Positions 36,643 to 44,754 of a stretch of 64,000 bases of DNA are shown one piece after another. Numbering within the stretch: the first letter of the stretch is position 1; each line of letters begins with the position of its first letter. Position numbers and translations under genes: made by a program. Source of the stretch: Marivirga lumbricoides (GTDB lineage: Bacteria > Bacteroidota > Bacteroidia > Cytophagales > Cyclobacteriaceae); contig NZ_BMEC01000012.1 in the NCBI RefSeq assembly GCF_014636295.1, positions 1-64,000 on the forward strand, in the 5' to 3' direction. The notes beneath the pieces were generated by a model that saw only the letters and a list, made by a program, of their open reading frames with translations, did not search any database and was not told the origin of the DNA.

Positions 36643-37068
36643 TTCCTTTTCTATTTTTACTGCGGGGTTTAAACTAACAAGTTGAGATAAAAAAGCTTCC
36701 TTTTGTTCTGGTGCTATAAAAATCTCATCAAACTTATTGTAGTGAATTATTAAACCATTCTTTGCCCCTAAAGCAATCTTAAGCCCTACATACCATAAGT
36801 TTTCGGAAGCAACAACTTTTCTTATTTGATTAACAGGAATTTTCCCATTAAAAAACCCTGAGCGATAGGTAAAGACTTCTTCAGTAAGAAAATATACTGT
36901 ACCATAATAAAGCCAGCCCAGGAAGATTAATAGCAGTAAGAGAATTGCTGCATAAATGATATATCCCTGAGAAGTATAAAACATTAGCCACACTGCATGA
37001 ATGAAAGCTGCCAGCATTAACAGCATAATCAACTTGAAAAAATTGGATTTATGTGGAAGGTATTTCAT
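36640..37068 (-). CDS. Membrane protein with bacterial PH-like domain
   Basis: This is a 142-residue protein. Two membrane helices (about residues 10-27 and 36-55) are followed by a bacterial pleckstrin-homology-like domain of the PF06713 type: LTEEVFTYRSGFFNGKIPVNQIRKV and IHYNKFDEIFIAPEQKEAFLSQL. The frame stays open upstream to 37308, but that part reads through the tRNA-Leu gene, so it cannot be coding; I start at MKYLPHKSNF. The function is unknown. Confidence 0.85.
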   Translation of the reverse strand: MKYLPHKSNFFKLIMLLMLAAFIHAVWLMFYTSQGYIIYAAILLLLLIFLGWLYYGTVYFLTEEVFTYRSGFFNGKIPVNQIRKVVASENLWYVGLKIALGAKNGLIIHYNKFDEIFIAPEQKEAFLSQLVSLNPAVKIEKE

Positions 37069-37106
37069 AGCTATTAAAGCTAGAAATAATTTGGATAATA
37101 TAAAAG

Positions 37107-37190
37107 TGCGCACGAGAAGATTCGAACTTCCACGGGCTTTCGCCCACCACCCCCTCAAGATGGCGTGTCTACCAATTTCACCACGTGCGC
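37107..37190 (-). tRNA. tRNA-Leu (anticodon GAG)
   Basis: The acceptor stem GCGCACG/CGTGCGC closes the molecule. The anticodon stem CCATC/GGTGG encloses loop TTGAGGG, anticodon GAG. The long variable arm GGGCGAAAGCCC and T-loop TTCGAAT are typical of leucine tRNA. Confidence 0.97.
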
Positions 37191-37220
37191 AAATGCTTTG
37201 TAAATATACTGCCCTAAAGC

Positions 37221-37249
37221 AAAAAACCCATCCAAAGGATAGGTTTTTT
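37221..37249. terminator. Terminator between tRNA-Lys and tRNA-Leu
   Basis: AAAAAACC(T)ATCC and GGAT(G)GGTTTTTT form a hairpin with T-runs on both strands. On the minus strand it follows the downstream tRNA-Lys. Confidence 0.7.
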
Positions 37250-37250
37250 G

Positions 37251-37267
37251 TGACTCGCTTGGGGTTT
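37251..37267 (-). repeat. Duplicated 3' end of tRNA-Lys
   Basis: The 17 bases match the 3' terminal segment of the two tRNA-Lys genes (T-arm end, acceptor strand and following AC), but the rest of a tRNA is missing. It lies about 60 bases beyond tRNA-Lys copy 1. Confidence 0.7.
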
Positions 37268-37312
37268 ACCTCCATTCGCGGTATAGACTTCTCTCCCCAA
37301 TCTTGCACTACG

Positions 37313-37385
37313 TGACTCGCTTGGGGTTCGAACCCAAGACCCCATCCTTAAAAGGGATGTGCTCTACCAGCTGAGCTAGCGAGTC
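37313..37385 (-). tRNA. tRNA-Lys (anticodon TTT), copy 1
   Basis: The acceptor stem GACTCGC/GCGAGTC, D-arm AGCTCAGCTGGTAGAGC, anticodon stem CATCC/GGATG with loop CTTTTAA (anticodon TTT), and T-loop TTCGAAC make a complete 73-base lysine tRNA. It is identical to copy 2. Confidence 0.98.
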
Positions 37386-37470
37386 ATTTAATTATAAAAT
37401 TTTTATTCACTTTTTTTTCTTTCATATTTCCCATTGTTGAACCAACTCTACCGATGGGTAATCTTTAGAG

Positions 37471-37503
37471 AAAAAAAATGCTCCAACAACTTCTTATTGG
37501 AGC
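37471..37503 (-). terminator. Terminator after tRNA-Lys copy 2
   Basis: GCTCCAA pairs with TTGGAGC around a 10-base loop and is followed by ATTTTTTTT on the minus strand. Confidence 0.85.
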
Positions 37504-37550
37504 GCTATCTTTATTAAGACGTATATTCAGAAAATATAGTCTTAAAATAG

Positions 37551-37623
37551 TGACTCGCTTGGGGTTCGAACCCAAGACCCCATCCTTAAAAGGGATGTGC
37601 TCTACCAGCTGAGCTAGCGAGTC
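37551..37623 (-). tRNA. tRNA-Lys (anticodon TTT), copy 2
   Basis: A complete 73-base lysine tRNA, the same in every base as copy 1, with anticodon TTT. A terminator lies between the two copies, so they are probably transcribed separately. Confidence 0.98.
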
Positions 37624-37679
37624 AATTAAATATTATTTCAAAATTTCAGACTTAAAACTAAGTCTTACCCTGTTCTGAA

Positions 37680-37718
37680 TCTTTCTTTCAGAGCAATTTA
37701 CCAGCAGAGCTAGTGAGT
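37680..37718 (-). pseudogene. Degenerate tRNA-Lys 5' half
   Basis: On the minus strand CACTCACTAGCTCTGCTGGT matches the first 20 bases of the intact tRNA-Lys genes at 17 positions, then AAATTGCTCTG diverges. No matching acceptor strand or T-arm follows. A perfect promoter at 37761-37791 still points at it. Confidence 0.65.
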
Positions 37719-37760
37719 GTTTTTTTTGCTTTTAAGGAGGCGTTTTCCTTAATTGCGTTG

Positions 37761-37791
37761 CAAATGTAAGCACTAATAAATAAAATGCAAA
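37761..37791 (-). promoter_or_regulatory. Sigma-A promoter of the tRNA-Lys cluster
   Basis: On the minus strand TTTG (37788-37791), exactly 19 bases, then TACATTTG (37761-37768) and C. It reads through the degenerate tRNA toward tRNA-Lys copy 2. Its -33 box lies inside the first codons of the divergent gene. Confidence 0.82.
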
Positions 37792-38507
37792 AGGTAATTC
37801 TCAAATTTCTCGTTTCTATTTTCTTCTGCTTAGCTTTTTTCACCGTATCAATTGCTGATTCTTTTGATAATGAGCTGGTTACAGCCGACTCACTTTATTC
37901 AACAAAATTGTACACTGAATCAATAAAGATTTACGAATCCATTTTTGAAGCAGGAAAAGCAACACCTGCCATGCTTTTAAAGATGGCCAGAATAGAAGAA
38001 GGACTCATGAATTACGGACAAACCATCTTCTATCTTGAGAAATATTTTGAGCTTACTGAAGACAAAAAAGTATTACGGCACATTGAGCAAATTGCTGAAA
38101 AAGAAAAGCTTTCAGGGTACTCTTACAACTTCGGTTTTTACTTTTCCCATTACTACCAAAAGTGGCAGCCTTTACTTTTAGCAGTGCTTTTAGCCATTTT
38201 GATTATCCTCCTCAGCTTCATGATTAAAAATAGAGATAAGCAATTTCTGAAAAGACAATATTTTTCTTTCGCTGTTATTCTTATTGTGCTTATCGGAGTG
38301 GCCAATAACATCGTATTCCCCCACTATGCTATCGTAGTAGATCATCCAACTTTTCTTTTGCAAGGCCCATCAGCAGCCTCAAATGTGGTACAAAGAATAG
38401 ATAAAAACCATAAAATAGTGGTAAAGGACCAGGTAGACGTATGGACAGAAACCGAATGGCAGGATAATAAAGCATACATTAAAACAGATCATTTGAAAAA
38501 GCTTTAA
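37785..38507 (+). CDS. TPR and SH3-like membrane protein (BatE-like layout)
   Basis: This is a 240-residue envelope protein. A signal peptide (cleavage after SIAD) is followed by TPR-like helices (YSTKLYTESIKIYESIFEAG, LLKMARIEEGLMNYGQTIFYLEKYFEL), two membrane helices (about residues 128-146 and 160-176), and a C-terminal SH3-like domain (VKDQVDVWTETEWQDNKAYI). This order is the one seen in BatE of the Bacteroidota Bat operon, but no other bat genes are here. The role is unknown. Confidence 0.8.
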   Translation: MQKVILKFLVSIFFCLAFFTVSIADSFDNELVTADSLYSTKLYTESIKIYESIFEAGKATPAMLLKMARIEEGLMNYGQTIFYLEKYFELTEDKKVLRHIEQIAEKEKLSGYSYNFGFYFSHYYQKWQPLLLAVLLAILIILLSFMIKNRDKQFLKRQYFSFAVILIVLIGVANNIVFPHYAIVVDHPTFLLQGPSAASNVVQRIDKNHKIVVKDQVDVWTETEWQDNKAYIKTDHLKKL

Positions 38508-38526
38508 TTTTTCAAAAATAATGGAC

Positions 38527-38534
38527 TAATTTTG
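38527..38534 (+). promoter_or_regulatory. -7 element for rlmD
   Basis: TAATTTTG followed by C fits the -7 consensus. It includes the TTG at 38532, which argues that translation begins at the ATG at 38541. The -33 is weak. Confidence 0.5.
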
Positions 38535-38540
38535 CCGCTT

Positions 38541-39941
38541 ATGGCAAGAAAGAAACACCCCGTTATTGAGAAATTACTTATAGAAAAAATAGCTGCCGAA
38601 GGAAAAGCACTTGGCTATTTTGATGAAAAAGTGGTTTTTGTACAAGGAACTGCACCAGGGGATGTAGTGGATGTTAGGGTACATAAAAAAAAGAAGAGTT
38701 TTTTAGAAGGTAGTGCAATTAGATTTCACGAAAAATCTAAACTTAGGGTAGAACCGTTTTGCTCACACTACGGCACATGTGGTGGGTGCAAGTGGCAACA
38801 TTTATCTTATTCAGATCAACTTAACTTTAAGGCACAGCAGGTAACGGATGCTTTGCAAAGAATTGCCAAAGTACCCTTACCGGAAATTCAGCCAATCTTA
38901 CCTTCTTCCCATACCACCTATTACAGGAATAAGCTCGAGTTTACGTTCTCCAACAGCAGATGGCTAACTCCGGAAGAGATTGCCACAGATCAATCTTTCA
39001 GTTCTTCTGCGCTTGGTTTCCATGTACCTAAACGATTTGATAAAATTGTACAAATAGAGCATTGCTATCTACAACCGGAACCTTCCAATAAAATCAGGCT
39101 CGAGGTGGATAAAATTGCCAAAGAAAACAATATCACTTACTTCGACCTGGTAAACCAAACTGGCTATTTACGAAATTTAATAATCAGGACAGCTTCAACA
39201 GGACAGGTAATGGTTATTTTGCAGGTAGCAGAGGAGAATGAGGAATGGCTTACTTTGATTCTATCTCACTTAAAAAATAAATTTCCGGAGATCACTTCAT
39301 TATTATACGTGATTAACCAAAAAGGAAATGATACATTCCATGGTCTGGAGGTTCAAACTTTTGCCGGACAGGATCACATTTTAGAAGAAATGGAAGACTT
39401 GCAATTTAAAATTGGTCCTAAGTCTTTCTATCAAACCAATTCTGAGCAGGCCTTTGAATTATATAAAATCACCAGGAATTTTGCCGGACTTGAAGGTGAT
39501 GAACTGGTTTATGACCTTTACACAGGCACCGGAACTATTGCTAATTTTGTGGCAAAAAGAGCAAAAAAAGTAATTGGAGTTGAATATGTGGAAGAAGCCA
39601 TTGATGATGCCAAATTCAACTCTCAACTCAATAACATCACAAATACCAGCTTCTACGCAGGAGACATGAAGGATATTCTTACTGAAGAATTTCTTCAAAT
39701 AAACGGACACCCTGATGTAATTATTACAGACCCACCAAGGGCAGGAATGCATCCTGATGTACTAAACATGCTTTTAAGGATAGGGGCTAAAAAAATTGTA
39801 TATGTAAGTTGTAATCCGGCAACGCAAGCCAGAGATTTAGCCGTACTAGATGAAAAATACAAAGTTACTGCTGTACAACCTGTAGATATGTTTCCGCAAA
39901 CCCACCATGTAGAAAACGTTGCCTTACTTGAACTGAAATAA
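38541..39941 (+). CDS. rlmD: 23S rRNA (uracil-5-)-methyltransferase RlmD-like
   Basis: This SAM-dependent enzyme of the TrmA/RlmD family makes 5-methyluridine in 23S rRNA. An N-terminal TRAM domain is followed by an iron-sulfur site with Cys74, Cys80 and Cys83 (CSHYGTCGGC), then the methyltransferase domain with VYDLYTGTGTIANF, DPPRAGMH and the catalytic cysteine in VYVSCNPATQARD. The length is 466 residues from the ATG at 38541. It lies 2 bases before a pseudouridine synthase, forming an rRNA-modification pair. RlmCD-type specificity cannot be excluded. Confidence 0.92.
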   Translation: MARKKHPVIEKLLIEKIAAEGKALGYFDEKVVFVQGTAPGDVVDVRVHKKKKSFLEGSAIRFHEKSKLRVEPFCSHYGTCGGCKWQHLSYSDQLNFKAQQVTDALQRIAKVPLPEIQPILPSSHTTYYRNKLEFTFSNSRWLTPEEIATDQSFSSSALGFHVPKRFDKIVQIEHCYLQPEPSNKIRLEVDKIAKENNITYFDLVNQTGYLRNLIIRTASTGQVMVILQVAEENEEWLTLILSHLKNKFPEITSLLYVINQKGNDTFHGLEVQTFAGQDHILEEMEDLQFKIGPKSFYQTNSEQAFELYKITRNFAGLEGDELVYDLYTGTGTIANFVAKRAKKVIGVEYVEEAIDDAKFNSQLNNITNTSFYAGDMKDILTEEFLQINGHPDVIITDPPRAGMHPDVLNMLLRIGAKKIVYVSCNPATQARDLAVLDEKYKVTAVQPVDMFPQTHHVENVALLELK

Positions 39942-39943
39942 CA

Positions 39944-40678
39944 ATGAGTGAAGACCAGCTGACAAGGATCAACAAATATTTAAGTGAAGTAGGTTACTGC
40001 TCAAGAAGAGCGGCTGATAAACTAATTGATGCAGGAAGGGTAACCATCAACGGGAAAATACCGGAGATGGGCACAAAAGTAAGTGCTAAAGATGAAATTA
40101 GAGTAGATGGGAAGCTCATTAATGAATCTCAGGACAAACCTGTTTATATAGCATTTAATAAGCCGGTAGGGATTGTTTGCACAACTGACACCCGGGTGGA
40201 AAAAGATAACATTATTGACTACATTAATTATCCTTCAAGGATTTTCCCTATTGGTAGATTGGATAAACCCAGCGAAGGCCTGATTTTTCTGACCAATGAT
40301 GGTGATATCGTTAATAAAATATTGCGCGCCAGAAACCATCACGAAAAGGAATATATTGTTACAGTAAATAAGCTAATCACCCCTGAATTCCTGGAAATGA
40401 TGAGGAACGGGGTGCCTATTTTGGACACTATTACCCGTAAATGCAAGGTAGAGCAAATAAGTAAGTTCAAATTTAAGATTATTCTAACGCAGGGTTTAAA
40501 CCGCCAAATCAGAAGGATGTGTGAATACCTGGATTATCAGGTTATTAGCCTGCGCAGAGTACGCATTATGAATATTAATTTGGATGTCCCTTTAGGGCAA
40601 TGGCGTTACTTAACTGAAGAAGAACTTCAACAGATTAATGAAATGGTATCTGACTCTTCTAAAACACACGATGAATAA
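39944..40678 (+). CDS. rluF: RluF-like 23S rRNA pseudouridine synthase
   Basis: This is a 244-residue RsuA/RluB-family enzyme. An N-terminal S4 domain (RINKYLSEVGYCSRRAADKLI) precedes the catalytic motif GRLDKPSEGLIFLTNDGD, with the catalytic Asp, and the closing GLNRQIRRMCEYLDYQV. The lysine after the catalytic aspartate and the GLNRQIRRM motif favour RluF (position 2604) over RluB or RluE. It directly follows rlmD. Confidence 0.9.
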   Translation: MSEDQLTRINKYLSEVGYCSRRAADKLIDAGRVTINGKIPEMGTKVSAKDEIRVDGKLINESQDKPVYIAFNKPVGIVCTTDTRVEKDNIIDYINYPSRIFPIGRLDKPSEGLIFLTNDGDIVNKILRARNHHEKEYIVTVNKLITPEFLEMMRNGVPILDTITRKCKVEQISKFKFKIILTQGLNRQIRRMCEYLDYQVISLRRVRIMNINLDVPLGQWRYLTEEELQQINEMVSDSSKTHDE

Positions 40679-40687
40679 TTTTTAGGT

Positions 40688-41173
40688 ATGAGCAAGATGA
40701 CAAATAACGACTTGTTGAGAAGAATTCGCTTTATTTTTGACTACAGCGATGCTGAAATGATAGCGATTTTCGAAGCTGCTGAAGAAAAAGTTGCCAGATC
40801 ATTGATTACAGACTGGTTGAAACGAGACGAAGACCCGGAATTTAAAACCATCTCAGATAAGCAGTTAGCTACCTTTCTCAATGGTTTAATTAATAAATAC
40901 AGAGGAAAAAAAGAAGGAGAACAGCCTCAGCCGGAAAATAAATTAGACAATAACCTCATTCTTAAAAAGCTTAAAATAGCATTGAATCTCAAAACAGAGG
41001 ACATTGTATCCTTATTTGACCTGGCTGATATGAAAGTAAGTACACATGAAGTAAGTGCCTTTCTCAGAAATCCCAAGCAAAGCCAATACAGACCTTTTAT
41101 GGATCAATTCCTCCGTAATTTTTTAATTGGCCTGCAAATTAAATATCGTAACAGCTCTGAGGATCAACAGTAA
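40688..41173 (+). CDS. DUF1456 family protein (YehS-like)
   Basis: This is a 161-residue cytosolic protein with two tandem DUF1456 repeats: NNDLLRRIRFIFDYSDAEMIAIFE and NNLILKKLKIALNLKTEDIVSLFD. Each repeat is followed by a short helix ending near KYRG or KYRN. It lies 9 bases behind the pseudouridine synthase and is probably co-transcribed. The start could also be the ATG at 40697. The function is unknown. Confidence 0.92.
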   Translation: MSKMTNNDLLRRIRFIFDYSDAEMIAIFEAAEEKVARSLITDWLKRDEDPEFKTISDKQLATFLNGLINKYRGKKEGEQPQPENKLDNNLILKKLKIALNLKTEDIVSLFDLADMKVSTHEVSAFLRNPKQSQYRPFMDQFLRNFLIGLQIKYRNSSEDQQ

Positions 41174-41220
41174 AGCAGATATTGTTAACTTAATGTTTCC
41201 AATTAACAAAAAATTAATAT

Positions 41221-41255
41221 TTAACATTAAGTTAACAATTAACATTGAGTTAACA
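41221..41255 (+). promoter_or_regulatory. Pho-box-like array of four TTAACA repeats
   Basis: TTAACA occurs at 41221, 41232, 41239 and 41250. The repeats form two pairs, each with an 11-base period (TTAACA-N5-TTAACA), the two pairs offset by 18 bases. This is the geometry of PhoB/PhoP operators. The last repeat ends 13 bases before the -7 box of the porin gene. Less regular TTAAC copies lie at 41185 and 41203. Confidence 0.65.
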
Positions 41256-41268
41256 CGCCTAAATACCC

Positions 41269-41276
41269 TACTTTTG
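41269..41276 (+). promoter_or_regulatory. -7 element of the porin gene
   Basis: TACTTTTG followed by C fits TAnnTTTG. A TTG at 41245-41247 lies 21 bases upstream, inside the repeat array, so activator and polymerase sites overlap as in Pho-activated promoters. Confidence 0.6.
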
Positions 41277-41310
41277 CCCCGGTTTAATTCTCACTTACTT
41301 TCTAAACGGT

Positions 41311-42519
41311 TTGGCAAGAATACTTTTAACACTCACCTGCTCACTTTACTTTATATCAAGTGCTTATACTCAGCAAACGGATACCCTGCCCTTTCCAAAT
41401 ATAAATTCTAAATGGTATGAAAGTATATCGATTGGTGGATATGTGCAGGCCAGATATAACCGGCTTTTAGAAACAAACCCTGACCTGGAATGCTCTCAAT
41501 GTGATGCCAGCTGGGGAGAAGGGGGTGGTTTTTCATTGAGAAGGGTCAGAATTAAGCTGTCTGGAAATATTGGCAAACATGTTTACTTTTATATTCAACC
41601 TGATTTCGCAAGCTCTTCTGCTGGTCCTGGTCTTCATTATGGACAACTAAGGGATGCTTACATGGACGTAAGCATAGATCAAAACAGAGAATTCCGATTC
41701 AGGATTGGGCAAAGTAAGGTACCCTATGGTTTTGAAAATATGCAATCAAGCCAGAACAGACTGCCATTAGACCGGAATGACGGAATGAACAGTGCTATTA
41801 AGAATGAGCGAGAATTAGGTGTTTTCTTTTATTGGGCTCCTAAAGAAATAAGATCGCGCTTTAGCATGTTAACAAGAGAAGGTTTAAAAGGCTCAGGAGA
41901 CTACGGAGTTGTGGGGCTGGGAATATACAATGGGCAAACGGGAAATGCGACCGAACTTAATAATGAATTACATGTAGTAGGAAGGGTGAGCTATCCTTTC
42001 AAGTTGGGAAAACAAATTATTGAACCTGGCATTCAAGCCTACACCGGGGAGTATCAAATTCCTCTGTACAACATTAGCGAAGGGACAATTGTAAATCCAG
42101 ATCTTAATTATATTGATCAGAGAGCAGCACTCACGTTTGTACTTTACCCACAGCCATTTGGCATTCAGGCTGAGTATAATGTAGGAAGAGGACCAGAATT
42201 TAATAAAGAAAATAACACAATTGAAGAAACACCTTTAAAAGGTGGGTACGCTACAATTACCTATAAAACAATAGTAGCTAATCAGTTATTCTATCCTTTT
42301 ATTCGGTATCAGTATTATGATGGAGGTAAAAAATTTGAACGGGATGCAAGGAGCTATGAAGTAAGCGAATTAGAGATTGGAATAGAATGGAGGCCTGTAA
42401 AAGCGTTTGAGTTTGTAGCTATGTATACTATTTCCTCCAGAAGATTTGAAGATTTCCAGAACCAGAATAACTTGCAAGAGGGCAGATTACTTCGTTTACA
42501 AGCCCAGGTAAACTTTTGA
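41311..42519 (+). CDS. Phosphate-selective porin O/P family outer-membrane protein
   Basis: This is a 402-residue outer-membrane beta-barrel. A signal peptide (cleavage after SSAYTQ) is followed by the porin O/P opening ISIGGYVQARYNR, then FSLRRVRIKLSGNIGKHVYFYIQPDF and FRIGQSKVPYGFENMQSSQNRLPLDR. The strand-rich C-terminus ends with LRLQAQVNF, with a terminal aromatic residue. The start is TTG; the next methionine lies far inside the barrel. The upstream TTAACA repeats support control by phosphate limitation. Confidence 0.88.
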   Translation: MARILLTLTCSLYFISSAYTQQTDTLPFPNINSKWYESISIGGYVQARYNRLLETNPDLECSQCDASWGEGGGFSLRRVRIKLSGNIGKHVYFYIQPDFASSSAGPGLHYGQLRDAYMDVSIDQNREFRFRIGQSKVPYGFENMQSSQNRLPLDRNDGMNSAIKNERELGVFFYWAPKEIRSRFSMLTREGLKGSGDYGVVGLGIYNGQTGNATELNNELHVVGRVSYPFKLGKQIIEPGIQAYTGEYQIPLYNISEGTIVNPDLNYIDQRAALTFVLYPQPFGIQAEYNVGRGPEFNKENNTIEETPLKGGYATITYKTIVANQLFYPFIRYQYYDGGKKFERDARSYEVSELEIGIEWRPVKAFEFVAMYTISSRRFEDFQNQNNLQEGRLLRLQAQVNF

Positions 42520-42795
42520 TTCACAAATAGAAAAAATATCTGTATTTTTCTATGCTTCTTAATAACGGAAAGTTCATATCTGCCATAATAATTGGAAATT
42601 ATCTAAATGGTTTATAGGTAGTTTTTTAAGGCTATGCTAGCTATTTACACATACTTTACCTGTTAACTCTCACCTACCCCCTCCAATATAACCCTCTGCT
42701 CATTTAACACTTACAAAGAGTGTATTTTCTTGACATTTAAATAATTAAAGTTTAAATTGTATTAAATACGAATTAACTATCTAACCAAAACCACA

Positions 42796-43467
42796 ATGGA
42801 TGCACTTATACAAAAAGCGATAAGCCAATTGGGTGAGAAAGAAGTGCAGGGAAAAGACAGTCATAACCCTACAATTATTCAATATGCACAAGAAGCAGGT
42901 TTTACCTGGGTTAATGATGATGAAACACCCTGGTGCAGCATATTTGTGAATTGGGTAGCTAAATCCTGCCAGTTAAAATGCAGTAATAAAGCAAACGCCC
43001 GCTCCTGGTTAACCATTGGCAAAAATGTTGATGCAAACCCTGAACCTGGTGATATTGTTATATTTTGGAGAGAAAGCAAACTTTCGTGGAAAGGGCATGT
43101 CGGTTTTTTCTTTGGCTATTCCCACGATGTCAAACGCGTTTATTGTCTGGGCGGAAACCAGGGAAACCAGGTCTCAATATCTGCTTACCCCTCCGAAACC
43201 GTGCTCGGGTTTAGAAGATTAGTTTCCTCTTCCATTACAGTTTTGCCTGAACCTATTTTAAAAATAAATGATAAGGGTAATAGAGTGAAGCTATTACAGA
43301 CCGCACTAAATTCAGCAGGAATTAACTGCGGAACTTCAGATGGTGATTTTGGACCTAAAACAGAAGCTGCAGTAAGTATGCTTCAATCAATGAGTGGTAA
43401 TTTAACAATAGATGGAATTTATTCGGTTGAAACCCAACAATACCTTCAGTCATTATTAACGGAGTAA
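42796..43467 (+). CDS. CHAP-like peptidase with peptidoglycan-binding domain
   Basis: This is a 223-residue protein of the TIGR02594 type. The N-terminal NlpC/P60-CHAP-like domain has the nucleophile in TPWCSIFVNWVAKS (Cys47) and the histidine in WKGHVGFFFG, with GGNQGNQVSI following. The C-terminal ~65 residues form a PG-binding-1 domain (KGNRVKLLQTALNSAGI, GDFGPKTEAAVSMLQ). It has no signal peptide, as in phage endolysins, but no other phage gene is near. A patatin gene follows after 83 bases. Confidence 0.85.
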   Translation: MDALIQKAISQLGEKEVQGKDSHNPTIIQYAQEAGFTWVNDDETPWCSIFVNWVAKSCQLKCSNKANARSWLTIGKNVDANPEPGDIVIFWRESKLSWKGHVGFFFGYSHDVKRVYCLGGNQGNQVSISAYPSETVLGFRRLVSSSITVLPEPILKINDKGNRVKLLQTALNSAGINCGTSDGDFGPKTEAAVSMLQSMSGNLTIDGIYSVETQQYLQSLLTE

Positions 43468-43550
43468 AAGCCCGGCCATTGAGACTCCAGATTAATGGAA
43501 AGCAAAACTTAAACATTCAGCAGATTCATCAACCTTGAAAATAAAAAAAA

Positions 43551-44558
43551 ATGAAAGAGTCCGTAAAAGTTTTATCGATAGATGGTGGAGGGATAAGAGG
43601 AATTATTCCGGGAACCATTATGCAGGCAATAGAAGAAGATTTTAACATTAAAGTGGCAGACTATTTCGATTTGATTGCAGGCACAAGCACAGGGGGAATC
43701 CTGGCATGCGCTTATCTTTGTCCTCATCCAGATGATCCTACTCTACCCAGGTTTTCTGCTAAGGAAGTGGTAAACTTATATTTGGAAAGAGGTACTGAGA
43801 TTTTTGATATCCCTTTCTTTCACAGAATAAGATCTGTGGGGGGACTAACTGATGAAACTTATCCCTCAAAGGGCCTTGAGAAAGCATTAAATGATTATTT
43901 TGGTGATGGTTGGCTGAAAGATCTACTGAAGCCTACAGTAATCACCTCTTATGATATTCACAATAGAAAAGGACATTTCTTCAGGCAACATAAAGCAAAT
44001 GAGCCTCAAAGAAACTTTAAGGTGAAAGATATTTGCAGAGCCACCTCCGCAGCTCCTACCTATTTTGAATGCTCACAAATTACTGCTGAAGATAAAACCC
44101 AGTACTGTTTAGTAGATGGCGGTGTTTTTGTAAATAACCCGGCCATGTGTGCCTATTCTGAAATTAGAGAATATACTAAGCTTACTGCTAAAAACATGCA
44201 TATTTTATCTCTAGGAACAGGTCACAAAAGAGACTCTTACCCTTACGACAAAAGTCGCAATTTTGGTAAAGCAGAATGGATTAAACCAGCGCTGGATATC
44301 ATGATGTCAGGTGCTGCAGATGTGACTCATTTCCACATGAGCCAAATTTTTGGTACTATTGAGCGCCCTGAACAATATTTGAGAGTTGATCAGGAAATAC
44401 CCCCAACAATTAACCCTGAGATGGACTGTGCCACTCCTGAAAATATGGAATCTCTACGGCAGCTTGGATTAAAAATTTATCATGAACACAGAGAGACTAT
44501 ATCTCAATGGATGAAATTAGCCAATGAAAAAGCAGACACACCAGCTCCTGCAGTTTAA
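43551..44558 (+). CDS. Patatin-like phospholipase
   Basis: This is a 335-residue patatin-fold acyl hydrolase. The oxyanion hole is DGGGIRGIIPG (residues 11-21), the nucleophile serine lies in GTSTGG (near residue 46), and the catalytic aspartate is in DGGVFVNNP. It has no signal peptide or membrane segment, so the substrate must be inner-leaflet or intracellular lipid unless it is exported in another way. It lies just behind the CHAP-like protein. Patatins also serve as phage-defence effectors, but no nucleotide cyclase or sensor is beside it. Confidence 0.9.
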   Translation: MKESVKVLSIDGGGIRGIIPGTIMQAIEEDFNIKVADYFDLIAGTSTGGILACAYLCPHPDDPTLPRFSAKEVVNLYLERGTEIFDIPFFHRIRSVGGLTDETYPSKGLEKALNDYFGDGWLKDLLKPTVITSYDIHNRKGHFFRQHKANEPQRNFKVKDICRATSAAPTYFECSQITAEDKTQYCLVDGGVFVNNPAMCAYSEIREYTKLTAKNMHILSLGTGHKRDSYPYDKSRNFGKAEWIKPALDIMMSGAADVTHFHMSQIFGTIERPEQYLRVDQEIPPTINPEMDCATPENMESLRQLGLKIYHEHRETISQWMKLANEKADTPAPAV

Positions 44559-44754
44559 AAATGCATTCCTGCTAATTAATCGAATATTATCACTCGCTTA
44601 TTAGTTATTTTAATCAATTAATCGGCATTTAAAACATTTACACTAAAAAAAATCCGATTAAATTAAATTAAATCCTTCTATCCAAGAATTTGTAAATTTC
44701 ACTTATTTAATAAGTTATACGATTATCTTTATAATTAAACTAAACCCGATTAAA

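Noticed and set aside
37069-37308. N-terminal extension of the PH-domain gene to 37308
   Set aside because: This part is the translation of the tRNA-Leu gene and its flank; the coding sequence starts at 37068.
41127-41411. Plus-strand 94-residue frame spanning the Pho-box region
   Set aside because: It overlaps the DUF1456 gene end, the TTAACA repeats and the porin start in another frame; it is a shadow frame.
43551-44558. CBASS-type defence system with a patatin effector
   Set aside because: No CD-NTase or other signal-making gene lies on either side; the neighbours are a cell-wall hydrolase and an M16 peptidase.
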